A stretch of DNA of 64,000 nt from Allomuricauda sp. (GTDB lineage Bacteria > Bacteroidota > Bacteroidia > Flavobacteriales > Flavobacteriaceae), in contig NZ_JANQLX010000009.1 in assembly GCF_028280385.1 (NCBI RefSeq), positions 62,001 to 126,000 on the forward strand, in the 5' to 3' direction. Below, piece by piece: positions 27,034 through 35,109 of this stretch. A program made the translations under genes and the position numbers. Position 1 is the stretch's first letter; every line of letters begins with the position of its first letter. Below the pieces are notes generated by a model. It had not been told where the DNA came from. It searched no databases and saw nothing but the letters and a program-made list of their open reading frames with translations.

Positions 27034-27607
27034 TTTTTGATGATTTTAATTGATTCAACTTTGATTTTAATTTTTGTAGCAACTGCAATCGCAGCTGTAG
27101 GTTTTTGATCAGGGCATTGATGGTCTGGTCATTGGGGCCCACATTGTTCAGTTCGGCATTCAATGCCTTGTATTCGACATCCAATTCCGCCAACCGTTCC
27201 ATAAAACTGTCAATAATGGCCTTGTTGTCTCCTGAAAATTCCAATTCCGAAAGCTCCAGATTTATGTTGGTCACGTAGTAGCTCTCTATTTTCTTTAGAT
27301 CAGGGGAAAGATCTCCCAGCGATATGGTCTGTGTGGAAGACGCTTCGGAATCGTTGCCCACCACTTGGGTTTCCGGACCGGGGTCTATTGTACTACTTGC
27401 GGTAAAAAAGTATATGCCCAGCCCACATAGTACCACAACCGATGCTGCAATGCCGAACCACCATATTTTCTTGGATTTTTGCGGAACCGGCAGTTCCTGC
27501 AGCTCTTCCTCCAAACGGGTCAAAAAACGTGCTTCATGGCCCTCTTTCATGGAATATTTTTTCTGTTCCCTTTCCTGTTCAAACATTTTTCTAAGATCCT
27601 GTGCCAT
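27008..27607 (-). CDS. Putative anti-sigma factor, single-pass membrane protein
   Basis: A 199-residue protein with a charged cytoplasmic N-terminus (about 1-45; LRKMFEQEREQKKYSMKEGHEARF), one transmembrane helix (about 47-69) and a periplasmic part predicted to be coiled coil (about 105-195), rich in Leu, Asn and Gln. No HxxxCxxC zinc anti-sigma motif is seen. The assignment as anti-sigma is from topology and position: it overlaps the ECF sigma gene by 17 bp and the secreted coiled-coil gene by 26 bp. Confidence 0.68.
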   Translation of the reverse strand: MAQDLRKMFEQEREQKKYSMKEGHEARFLTRLEEELQELPVPQKSKKIWWFGIAASVVVLCGLGIYFFTASSTIDPGPETQVVGNDSEASSTQTISLGDLSPDLKKIESYYVTNINLELSELEFSGDNKAIIDSFMERLAELDVEYKALNAELNNVGPNDQTINALIKNLQLRLQLLQKLKSKLNQLKSSKNEQESNII

Positions 27608-28133
27608 ATGCCAAATCTTTTAGTTTATTCTTTAGTTGCGCCTTCCCCCGAAGCAATCGGGTCCTGGATGCGGTCTCGGATATATCCATGATCTGCGCAA
27701 TCTCACTATGGTCATATCCTTCCACCAGGAACAATTGGACCACAAATCTGTATTTGTCCGAAAGCGTTTCAATGGCTTCTATTACCTTTTCCACGCTAAC
27801 CTCATGGTCAATGGTCCAATCCTCGTCATCACTCACATGCATATAGGTTTCATCCAACGCTATTGTTCTTTGGTGTTTCGATTTTAGGAAATCGATACTT
27901 CGGTTCACCACGATCCGTTTTAACCAAGCGCCAAATGTCACTTCCCCTTTAAATTGGTGTATACGTTGAAATGCCTTTATAAATGATTCCTGCACTACGT
28001 CCTCGGCATCGTCGGCATCCTTCACAAATCGCATGGCCACGGCATTCATACCCCCGCAATACTGTTGGTACAATTGCATTTGTGCTTTCCGGTCGTTTGC
28101 CTTGCACTGTTCTACCAGTTCAATTTGAAACAT
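27591..28133 (-). CDS. RNA polymerase ECF sigma factor
   Basis: A 180-residue group 4 sigma factor. Region 2 (about 10-80) shows DADDAEDVVQESFIKAFQ and FGAWLKRIVVNRSIDFLK; region 4 (about 120-175) shows DKYRFVVQLFLVEGYDHSEIAQIMDIS and SRTRLLRGK. It is the first gene of a three-gene operon with a membrane anti-sigma-like protein and a secreted coiled-coil protein, joined by long overlaps. This is a common Bacteroidota cell-envelope stress layout. Self-regulation is likely but no clear ECF promoter could be picked out in the 170 bp upstream. Confidence 0.92.
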   Translation of the reverse strand: MFQIELVEQCKANDRKAQMQLYQQYCGGMNAVAMRFVKDADDAEDVVQESFIKAFQRIHQFKGEVTFGAWLKRIVVNRSIDFLKSKHQRTIALDETYMHVSDDEDWTIDHEVSVEKVIEAIETLSDKYRFVVQLFLVEGYDHSEIAQIMDISETASRTRLLRGKAQLKNKLKDLAYGTGS

Positions 28134-28303
28134 GGTGTGTTAAAGGTTTGGCATTTTAGTTGTTCAAGTTAAGGACGATACAAAAAAAAGGTCGTTGCAA
28201 AATAATGTGGTTTTTGGTGTTTTTTAACAAATGACCAAAAATCCAAGGCTTCGGAAAGCATCCCAAATCTTTATACCTTCGCAGAAATTCCATACATCCG
28301 CCC

Positions 28304-29350
28304 GTGGCCCATAAAGATTCCATACCTAAAAATGCCATTTCCAAGATAAAACAGCTGCGGAAAAAGGAAATTTCACCAGAGAGATTGGTAGATGGGATTT
28401 TGAAAGGTGACAAAACCTTGTTGGCCAAGGCAATCACCCTTTTGGAAAGCTCCAACCCCAAACACTTTGAGAAAGCCAATACCGTTGTGGAGCAATGTCT
28501 TGCGCATCCCAGCAATAGCATACGAGTGGGAATCACCGGAGTACCTGGAGTGGGCAAAAGCTCATTTATTGAGGTGTTGGGCAAAACACTTACAGGACTT
28601 GGCAAAAAAGTAGCCGTCTTGGCGGTAGATCCCACCAGCACGTTGAGCAAGGGCAGTATTTTGGGTGATAAAACCCGTATGCAGGCACTTTCCAAAGATT
28701 CCAACGCCTTTATAAGGCCCTCCCCTTCCGGCGAAACCTTGGGCGGGGTAGCACGAAAAACCCGTGAAAGCATTGTGCTTTGTGAAGCGGCCGGGTTTGA
28801 CATTATCCTGGTGGAAACCGTAGGTGTTGGTCAAAGTGAAACCTTGGTGCACAGCATGGTGGATTTCTTTCTGCTCCTAAAATTATCCGGTGCAGGAGAT
28901 GAGCTTCAGGGTATAAAAAGGGGAATTATGGAAATGGCCGATGCCATTGCCATCAACAAAGCTGATGGCCATAATATAGAAAAGGCCAAATTGGCGGAGG
29001 TTGAATTCTCCAGGGCACTGCACCTCTACCCTCCCAAGGAAAATGGCTGGACGCCAAAAGTGCTGCGTTGCTCTGCTATGGAAAATGTTGGGATTGGGGA
29101 GATTTGGGAAATGATTCGGGAATATACCGCACTTGTGCAGGAAAACGGTCATTTTAAGGTGAACAGGCAAACGCAGAACAAAAATTGGTTCCTTCAAACC
29201 TTGGATGAACAACTGCATCAACTTTTTCACCAACGGGAGGATTTCCAATCCAAAAAAGAGGAAATGCTACAGGCCATTGAATTGAACAAAGTATCCCCTT
29301 TTTATGCGGCAAAATCGCTAATACAGGAACTGGTGCAAGAACTTAAATAA
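28304..29350 (+). CDS. meaB: Methylmalonyl-CoA mutase-associated GTPase MeaB
   Basis: A 348-residue G3E-family GTPase that guards B12 loading and protects methylmalonyl-CoA mutase. Visible: P-loop GVPGVGKSSFIE (about residue 77), AVDPTSTLSKGSILGDKTRM, RPSPSGETLGGVA, ETVGVGQSE and the NKAD base-recognition motif. The start is GTG at 28304. The mutase itself is not in the window; together with the adenosyltransferase at 13376 it shows that this organism uses adenosylcobalamin for propionate or methylmalonate metabolism. It is followed after 34 bp by an unrelated glycosyltransferase. Confidence 0.93.
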   Translation: MAHKDSIPKNAISKIKQLRKKEISPERLVDGILKGDKTLLAKAITLLESSNPKHFEKANTVVEQCLAHPSNSIRVGITGVPGVGKSSFIEVLGKTLTGLGKKVAVLAVDPTSTLSKGSILGDKTRMQALSKDSNAFIRPSPSGETLGGVARKTRESIVLCEAAGFDIILVETVGVGQSETLVHSMVDFFLLLKLSGAGDELQGIKRGIMEMADAIAINKADGHNIEKAKLAEVEFSRALHLYPPKENGWTPKVLRCSAMENVGIGEIWEMIREYTALVQENGHFKVNRQTQNKNWFLQTLDEQLHQLFHQREDFQSKKEEMLQAIELNKVSPFYAAKSLIQELVQELK

Positions 29351-29384
29351 AAGAAGTAAATTTGCCCCGTCTATACGCCAATTC

Positions 29385-30347
29385 ATGAGCACTGTTACCG
29401 ATTCCTTCCTATCCATTGTGGTTCCCTTGTACAATGAAGAGGACAATGTGGTCTTGCTGACCCAAAAAATCCATGAGAGCCTGGAGGGTTACCATTACCA
29501 AATTGTATACGTTGACGACTTTTCCAAGGATAAGACCAGAAAAGTGGTCAAGGACATGAACGATTCCAAAGTGCACCTAATTGAACTGAAAAAGAACTAT
29601 GGCCAGAGCCTGGCATTGGCCGCTGGAATAGACTATGCTGAAGGGGAATATATCATCACCATGGACGGAGACCTGCAGAACGATCCCTCCGATATTCCAA
29701 AAATGTTGGCGGAAGCGGTAACCGGTGAATATGATGTGATCACTGGAATCCGTCAAAAACGAAAGGACTCCCTGGTCAAAAAAATTCCATCCAAAATTGC
29801 CAACTTTCTGGTTCGCAGGGTAACCAAATTGGACATAAAGGATAATGGGTGTGCGCTAAAAGTGTTCACCAAGGATATTGCCAAAGGACTGAATCTTTAT
29901 GGGGAAATGCACCGTTTTATAACGTTATTGGCCCATTTGGAAGGTGCCCAGATCAAACAAATTCCTGTAAAGCACCATGCGCGGCACGCCGGGGTATCCA
30001 AATATGGCCTGGAGCGTGTATTCAAGGTAGTGGCCGATATGATGTTGCTCCTTTTTATCCGGAAGTACTTTCAACGTCCTATACACCTATTCGGAATTTT
30101 TGGTGTGTTATTGATTATTTTGGGGATTTTCATCAACATCTACCTTCTTATTGTAAAGCTAGGGTTTGGCGAAGATATTGGTAGTAGGCCATTATTGATC
30201 TTTGGGATGATGTTCATTCTTGGGGGCATTCAGCTGTTCACCATCGGTATTGTCATGGAACTCCTGATTCGCACGTATTATGAGTCGCAACAAAAAAGGC
30301 CATACCGTGTTAAAAAAATAAGCATCGGTGACGGAAAAGCTTCGTAA
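29385..30347 (+). CDS. GT2 glycosyltransferase, polyprenyl-phosphate sugar synthase type
   Basis: A 320-residue enzyme of the DPM1/GtrB group: an N-terminal GT2 domain (about 8-215) with VVPLYNEEDN, VDDFSKD, the DxD-type metal motif in TMDGDLQNDP and the acceptor region ending in a basic segment, then two transmembrane helices (about 230-260 and 268-292). Such enzymes make undecaprenyl- or dolichyl-phosphate-linked hexose on the cytoplasmic side. It overlaps the next gene, a flippase-like protein, by 20 bp, which fits a lipid-linked sugar pathway. The sugar cannot be told from sequence. Confidence 0.87.
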   Translation: MSTVTDSFLSIVVPLYNEEDNVVLLTQKIHESLEGYHYQIVYVDDFSKDKTRKVVKDMNDSKVHLIELKKNYGQSLALAAGIDYAEGEYIITMDGDLQNDPSDIPKMLAEAVTGEYDVITGIRQKRKDSLVKKIPSKIANFLVRRVTKLDIKDNGCALKVFTKDIAKGLNLYGEMHRFITLLAHLEGAQIKQIPVKHHARHAGVSKYGLERVFKVVADMMLLLFIRKYFQRPIHLFGIFGVLLIILGIFINIYLLIVKLGFGEDIGSRPLLIFGMMFILGGIQLFTIGIVMELLIRTYYESQQKRPYRVKKISIGDGKAS

Positions 30348-31200
30348 ACAGCTCATTGGAGTACTTAAAGTGGTGGTAAGTGCCACTTTGATCTATTTTA
30401 TTTTTACCAAGATCAATTTTTCAGAAGTGGTGCTTGTTCTCAAGCGAAGCAATCCACTTTATTTGATATTGGCCGTTTTGTTGGTTGCACTGTCCAAGGT
30501 GTTGGCGGCATTACGATTAAATCTCTATTTCCATCAAATTGGCGTGCGTATTACCCAATTGAGCAACCTTAAACTGTATTTGTTGGGCATGTTCTACAAT
30601 CTCTTTCTTCCAGGAGGAATTGGAGGTGATGCCTATAAAGGATACGTAATCCAAAAGAAATACAAATCCGGCACCAAAAAAGTGGTTGCAGTGTTGGTCT
30701 TGGATCGTTTGAGTGGAATGTTGATCATTTTTATCTTTGGATGTGCACTGGCCCTTTTGTTGGAGGTGCCACTAGTAAAGGGTTTGGACTGGATCGTAGG
30801 AATATCGATTCCCTTGGCCATTGGTACTTTCTGGTTTTTGAACAAGCGTTTTTTCAACTATACCCTACCCATATTCTGGAAATCCGTAGGGTATTCCGCT
30901 CTGGTTCAGGGTATGCAATTGGTATGCATCCTTTGTATTCTGGCTGCGATTTCCATAGACTTGAACATCGTAGAATACCTTTTTATCTTCCTGGTTTCCT
31001 CCATAGTTTCTGTGATTCCGCTGACCATTGGCGGCTGGGGCAGTAGAGAAGTGACATTTTACTATGGTGCCATAATGCTTGGTCTTAACGAGGACATATC
31101 TTTTGCCATTAGCATAACTTTCATGAGCATTACCTCACTCATCTCCTTGTTCGGAATAGTGTACCACTTTAAAAAACCCAATTTGGAGACCCTCCCCTAG
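30328..31200 (+). CDS. Lysylphosphatidylglycerol synthase TM-domain family protein (flippase-like)
   Basis: A 290-residue membrane protein with about seven hydrophobic segments and the family block LPGGIGGDAYKGYVIQKK near residue 92, followed by VLVLDRLSGM and a C-terminal TIGGWGSREVTFYY. Members of this UPF0104/LPG_synthase_TM group lack the synthetase domain and are suspected lipid or lipid-linked-sugar flippases. It overlaps the polyprenyl-phosphate GT2 gene by 20 bp. Its stop codon shares 4 bp with that of the convergent GT39 gene (31197-31200). Confidence 0.83.
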   Translation: MTEKLRKQLIGVLKVVVSATLIYFIFTKINFSEVVLVLKRSNPLYLILAVLLVALSKVLAALRLNLYFHQIGVRITQLSNLKLYLLGMFYNLFLPGGIGGDAYKGYVIQKKYKSGTKKVVAVLVLDRLSGMLIIFIFGCALALLLEVPLVKGLDWIVGISIPLAIGTFWFLNKRFFNYTLPIFWKSVGYSALVQGMQLVCILCILAAISIDLNIVEYLFIFLVSSIVSVIPLTIGGWGSREVTFYYGAIMLGLNEDISFAISITFMSITSLISLFGIVYHFKKPNLETLP

Positions 31201-32855
31201 TCCATTTGCACCAAGTGCATTTTATTGAGCTTTTTGGCCCGGGTGCTTGGGTTTAAGAATTTTAATTGCAGACGGGTGATTCTGAACTGATCAACAGTAA
31301 TCTGATTGTGCCAGTGATAACCTTCACTATGCATTTGCTCCAGCTCCCCATCGGTGGCGTACACCCAAATGCCAGGTCTGTTTTCCAAATCTTCCAAGTC
31401 CAATAGCTGAAGTGGGTGTTGGTTATAGAAATCCAAAGCCCAGGTATGCCTTTTGGAAATCTTATAGATTTGATCCACCGGGATTTGCTCAACCTTTACT
31501 TTTTGAGCCATTGTGGAGCCTGCCTGATATTCCAATAAATTGGGGTAAAAATGCATGTTCAGCACAGCATTCAACAACAGCGAACTGTATACCGATAGGG
31601 TGATGATCCTGAGATAATATGCCTCCCTTTTTAAACAGAAAAAAGTGATCACACCCAACAAGGCCACAAAAAGTATATAGCAATGGAGCTTTTCAAACTT
31701 GAATACGTAAAAAACCATGAGCACAGTGGTAATGAACACCAAACTCAATATAAAATATTGGATTCCCAATATAACTTTGATGACCCTAGCCTTTTTGGCC
31801 TGATACAGTTCGTATAGAAAAGATGCTGATAAAATGGCGTAAAGTGGAATCAATATATTGATATAATGGGGCAGTTTAAATTGCGCCAAACTGATTAAAA
31901 AGAACAGGATGGTAATTCCTCCCAAGGTCAGAAATTCGAATCGGGGTTTATAAGCGAACTTCATTTTCCAAAACTGTTTTACCCGGGTCCAATAAGCTAT
32001 CAATGCCACCACGGTCCAAGGCAGGAAAACCCATAAAAAAGTGTGGAAAAAGAAAAAGAAATCACTGCTGTTCTTGCCGACGCCTTCACCGCTCATCCGC
32101 TCAAAACTTTGTTCCCAGAGAATGAACAAAATCCCGCTCCTGTGGTCCCTTCCCCGAACAACCTTTTCTGGGTGCAGGTCAAATTGAAGATAGTACGCAT
32201 AAAGCATTGGCGCAATGGTCAGACCAAAGACCAGAAGGGCCAACAATAACTTCCAGCTAAACAGTCGATTCCATTTTCGGGTATAGGCCAAATGGCAACC
32301 TATGGCCATTCCTATGACCACCAGGGCAATCTGCCCCTTAGTGGAAAAGGCCAAGCCAGCGCCCAGGGCACCCAATAAAATATTGGTTAAGCTGTTTTTT
32401 TCGACATATAAGGCCAACTGCCAAATGGCAAAAATCGTAAACCCGGTCAGTACCGCATCTGTACGCACATCAATTCCAGACAGCACAATGGTCTGGGCCG
32501 TAAGGAAAACAAGCGCCGCAATACGGCCCACATCCCGATTGTACAGTAATTTTCCCAACCCATAACAACTGAAGCCCCCTAAGAATAGGGTGAGTAAACC
32601 TGGAATGCGGTAGGCCCAGTCATGAATTCCAAAAATCTTATAGGAGAGGGCTGCCAACCAATAATGCATATGCGGTTTGTCCAGATATTCCTCGGTGCCC
32701 TTGATCAGGGTGAAGAAATCATTTTCCTGCACCATGCGCATGGCCATTACAGCAAATTGGGCAGAATCGTTTTCAAATAAAGTGACGAACAGACCAGCAA
32801 TGTAGACGGTTGCAACAAGGGCGATTAAGAACCAATATCTGGCATTTGAAATCAT
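31197..32855 (-). CDS. ArnT/PMT-like glycosyltransferase (GT39/GT83)
   Basis: A 552-residue inner-membrane glycosyltransferase with about 11-12 hydrophobic segments. The first periplasmic loop has the family's acidic motif (LFENDSAQFAVMAMRM and DKPHMHYWLAALSYKIFG), and a soluble C-terminal part follows from about 465. These enzymes use polyprenyl-phosphate sugars to modify lipid A, glycans or proteins on the periplasmic side. It is the last gene of a run MATE, acidic protein, PAP2, GT39; its ATG overlaps the PAP2 stop by 4 bp. The donor could be the product of the convergent GT2 gene. Confidence 0.85.
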   Translation of the reverse strand: MISNARYWFLIALVATVYIAGLFVTLFENDSAQFAVMAMRMVQENDFFTLIKGTEEYLDKPHMHYWLAALSYKIFGIHDWAYRIPGLLTLFLGGFSCYGLGKLLYNRDVGRIAALVFLTAQTIVLSGIDVRTDAVLTGFTIFAIWQLALYVEKNSLTNILLGALGAGLAFSTKGQIALVVIGMAIGCHLAYTRKWNRLFSWKLLLALLVFGLTIAPMLYAYYLQFDLHPEKVVRGRDHRSGILFILWEQSFERMSGEGVGKNSSDFFFFFHTFLWVFLPWTVVALIAYWTRVKQFWKMKFAYKPRFEFLTLGGITILFFLISLAQFKLPHYINILIPLYAILSASFLYELYQAKKARVIKVILGIQYFILSLVFITTVLMVFYVFKFEKLHCYILFVALLGVITFFCLKREAYYLRIITLSVYSSLLLNAVLNMHFYPNLLEYQAGSTMAQKVKVEQIPVDQIYKISKRHTWALDFYNQHPLQLLDLEDLENRPGIWVYATDGELEQMHSEGYHWHNQITVDQFRITRLQLKFLNPSTRAKKLNKMHLVQMD

Positions 32856-33421
32856 ACACCCAATTTTCGGAACGCAAATATAACCAACTTGAAAAACACC
32901 CAGCCAAAGAAGGTTCCAACCAAAGCACCCGTTATTACATCCAAGGGATAATGCACCCCGATGTAAATTCGGCTATAAGCCACGATAAAGGCCCAAAGTA
33001 GCATGATCAGCCCCATAATTTTAAGTTTGTCCTTGAACAACAACCAAAAGAATACGGCAGGGCCAAAGGAGTTGGCGGCATGTGCCGAGAAGTATCCAAA
33101 CTTACCTCCGCAATAACTCTTTACCAACCGCATTACCGGACTGATGTCAGGATCGTGGCAGGGTCTAAGCCGTTCCAGTCCGTACTTAAAAAAATTGGAA
33201 AGTTGGTCCGTGCAAGTGATGAGCAATGCAATACCGATCAAAACGACCACTGTCTTTTTGGTGCCAAAATTTTTATAGACCAAATAGAGTAAAAGGGCAT
33301 ATAGGGGTGCCGAATTCCAGGTCTTGGTCATAAACATCCAAAAGCCGTCCCAAGTCTGGGTACCCAAACTATTGAGGTACAGGAAAAGTTCTTGGTCCAA
33401 GTGGATGAGTTCCTCCAGCAT
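32852..33421 (-). CDS. PAP2-family phosphatase
   Basis: A 189-residue membrane phosphatase with about five hydrophobic segments. The three PAP2 signatures are present: a first motif KYGLERLRPCHDP (K and RP), SAHAANSFG (central His) and YSRIYIGVHYPLDVITG (SRxxxGxHxxxD). Candidate roles are undecaprenyl-pyrophosphate recycling or lipid A phosphate removal. The 4-bp stop/start overlap with the GT39 gene suggests that they act together on lipid-linked substrates. Confidence 0.9.
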   Translation of the reverse strand: MLEELIHLDQELFLYLNSLGTQTWDGFWMFMTKTWNSAPLYALLLYLVYKNFGTKKTVVVLIGIALLITCTDQLSNFFKYGLERLRPCHDPDISPVMRLVKSYCGGKFGYFSAHAANSFGPAVFFWLLFKDKLKIMGLIMLLWAFIVAYSRIYIGVHYPLDVITGALVGTFFGWVFFKLVIFAFRKLGV

Positions 33422-33423
33422 AA

Positions 33424-33651
33424 CTATTCTTCGTATCTAGAGACTTCCCTATCGTAAAATGCAGTGGCTGCCTTAATCAAGGATTCGGCCTCAGATTCCA
33501 ATTCTTCCTCATCTTCCCTGGAAAATTCCTCCAACCATTCCACCTCATCATTTTCTAGGTTGATTATAAACCTAGGATATTCGGTATGGACAATAAATAT
33601 GGAATTGGGATGGTCCGTATTATCGCCCAACAAAAATTTTGGTAGTTCCAT
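33424..33651 (-). CDS. Small acidic protein of unknown function
   Basis: A 75-residue cytosolic protein with a Pro/Asp N-terminus (MELPKFLLGDNTDHPNS) and a very acidic centre (EEFSREDEEELESEAESLI). The ATG at 33649-33651 was chosen; a TTG two codons upstream is possible. It sits between the MATE gene (2-bp gap) and PAP2 (2-bp gap), so it is in a tightly packed operon. I recognise no domain with known function. Confidence 0.72.
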   Translation of the reverse strand: MELPKFLLGDNTDHPNSIFIVHTEYPRFIINLENDEVEWLEEFSREDEEELESEAESLIKAATAFYDREVSRYEE

Positions 33652-33653
33652 GA

Positions 33654-35039
33654 TCAAGCGTTTGAATGTGAGCTGTTTCTAATCAATTTTTTGGTCAGAT
33701 AGTTAAATCGAATATACAACATTAGGGCCGATGCTGTTAATCCAAGCAGCAATCCCATCCAGATACCGGTGCTCTTCACTTCAGTGAACAATCCGAAATA
33801 ATAGGACACCGGAAAGCCGATCAACCAATAGGCCACAAATGTGATAAAAGTGGGAATCTTTACATCCTGCAGTCCGCGAAGTGCCCCGAGTACCACTACT
33901 TGGATGCCATCAGAAATCTGGAAAAATGCGGCCACCAACAATAGTTTGGCCGCTATAATGATCACTTCGGCATTATCCGCCTGGTTGGCCACATCGTCCA
34001 CATCCAGATAAATAGTGGGGAGCCAATGTCTTCCTATTAAAAAAAGTGCGGCAAAAACCACTTCCAAAAGTAGGGTCAAATAGAATATGGACTGCGCAAT
34101 ACGTCTCAGTTCCCCAAATCGCTGCAGGCCTTTTTGGTTCCCAACCCTTACCATCGCGGCCACGCTCAATCCCATGCCCACCATAAAGGTCATACTACTA
34201 AGGTTCAGCGCAATCTGGTTGGCCGCTTGCGCATTTTTACCCAGGACGCCACTAAGCCAAATGGCTGCAGTGAAAATGGCCACCTCAAAGAACATCTGCA
34301 AAGCAGAAGGAAAACCAAGGCTGATGATTTTATTGATGATTTTTTTCTCTATGGACTTAAAATTGAATCCCGTAACATAGAATTGGAACTTCTTTTTCCG
34401 TTTTAGCAGGAACCAGATATAACCCACCATAATAAACCTGGATACCAAGGTACCTATGGCAGCACCTACGATACCCAACTTTGGAAATCCGAATGAGCCG
34501 AAAATAAGCAGGTAATTGACAAGAATATTAATCACATTGGCCAGGACCGTGGCATACATGGGGTATTTGGTCTGGCTCAAGCCTTCCGAAAACTGTTTAA
34601 ATGCCTGGAACATGATCAAGGGGACCAAGGAAAAAGCCACCAATTCCAGATAAGGAATGGCCAATTCCACCACCTCCTCAGGCTGCTTCATGTAGTGCAG
34701 AAATGGCTTGCAGAAAAGAATGATAATGAACAGGGATATGCCCAACAAAGTGCAGAGCACCAAACCGTGTTTAAGGGCGCTTTTACCTGCAATTTTGTCC
34801 CCTGCCCCATCGGCTTCGGCAACCAAAGGTGTGATGGCCGTGGAGAACCCAATACCCAAGGACATGGCAATAAACACAAAACTATTACCTAAGGAAACGG
34901 CTGCCAACTCGGCCGTACCCAATTGCCCTACCATGATGTTATCCGCAAAGGCAACAAAGGTGTGACCCAACATTCCCAAAATCACGGGATAGGCCAGTTT
35001 TAGGTTGTATGCAAACTCTCTGGTGTAATTGGAAAGCAA
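33654..35039 (-). CDS. MATE family efflux transporter
   Basis: A 461-residue inner-membrane transporter with 12 predicted hydrophobic segments in two halves, of the NorM/DinF type. Typical sequence: GMLGHTFVAFADNIMVGQLGTAELAAVSLGNS in the first helices, and repeats of G-x-P-x-A and MVGMGLSVAAMVRVGNQ in the second half. MATE proteins export cationic drugs or, in the related MurJ/Wzx branches, lipid-linked sugars; this sequence reads as NorM-like. First gene of a four-gene operon with PAP2 and GT39. Confidence 0.92.
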   Translation of the reverse strand: MLSNYTREFAYNLKLAYPVILGMLGHTFVAFADNIMVGQLGTAELAAVSLGNSFVFIAMSLGIGFSTAITPLVAEADGAGDKIAGKSALKHGLVLCTLLGISLFIIILFCKPFLHYMKQPEEVVELAIPYLELVAFSLVPLIMFQAFKQFSEGLSQTKYPMYATVLANVINILVNYLLIFGSFGFPKLGIVGAAIGTLVSRFIMVGYIWFLLKRKKKFQFYVTGFNFKSIEKKIINKIISLGFPSALQMFFEVAIFTAAIWLSGVLGKNAQAANQIALNLSSMTFMVGMGLSVAAMVRVGNQKGLQRFGELRRIAQSIFYLTLLLEVVFAALFLIGRHWLPTIYLDVDDVANQADNAEVIIIAAKLLLVAAFFQISDGIQVVVLGALRGLQDVKIPTFITFVAYWLIGFPVSYYFGLFTEVKSTGIWMGLLLGLTASALMLYIRFNYLTKKLIRNSSHSNA

Positions 35040-35109
35040 TGCTGCTGGTTTAGGCAGCCAAAGATACTGCTTCCCTAAACCTTAACCATATCAATTTCAA
35101 TTTAAAAAA

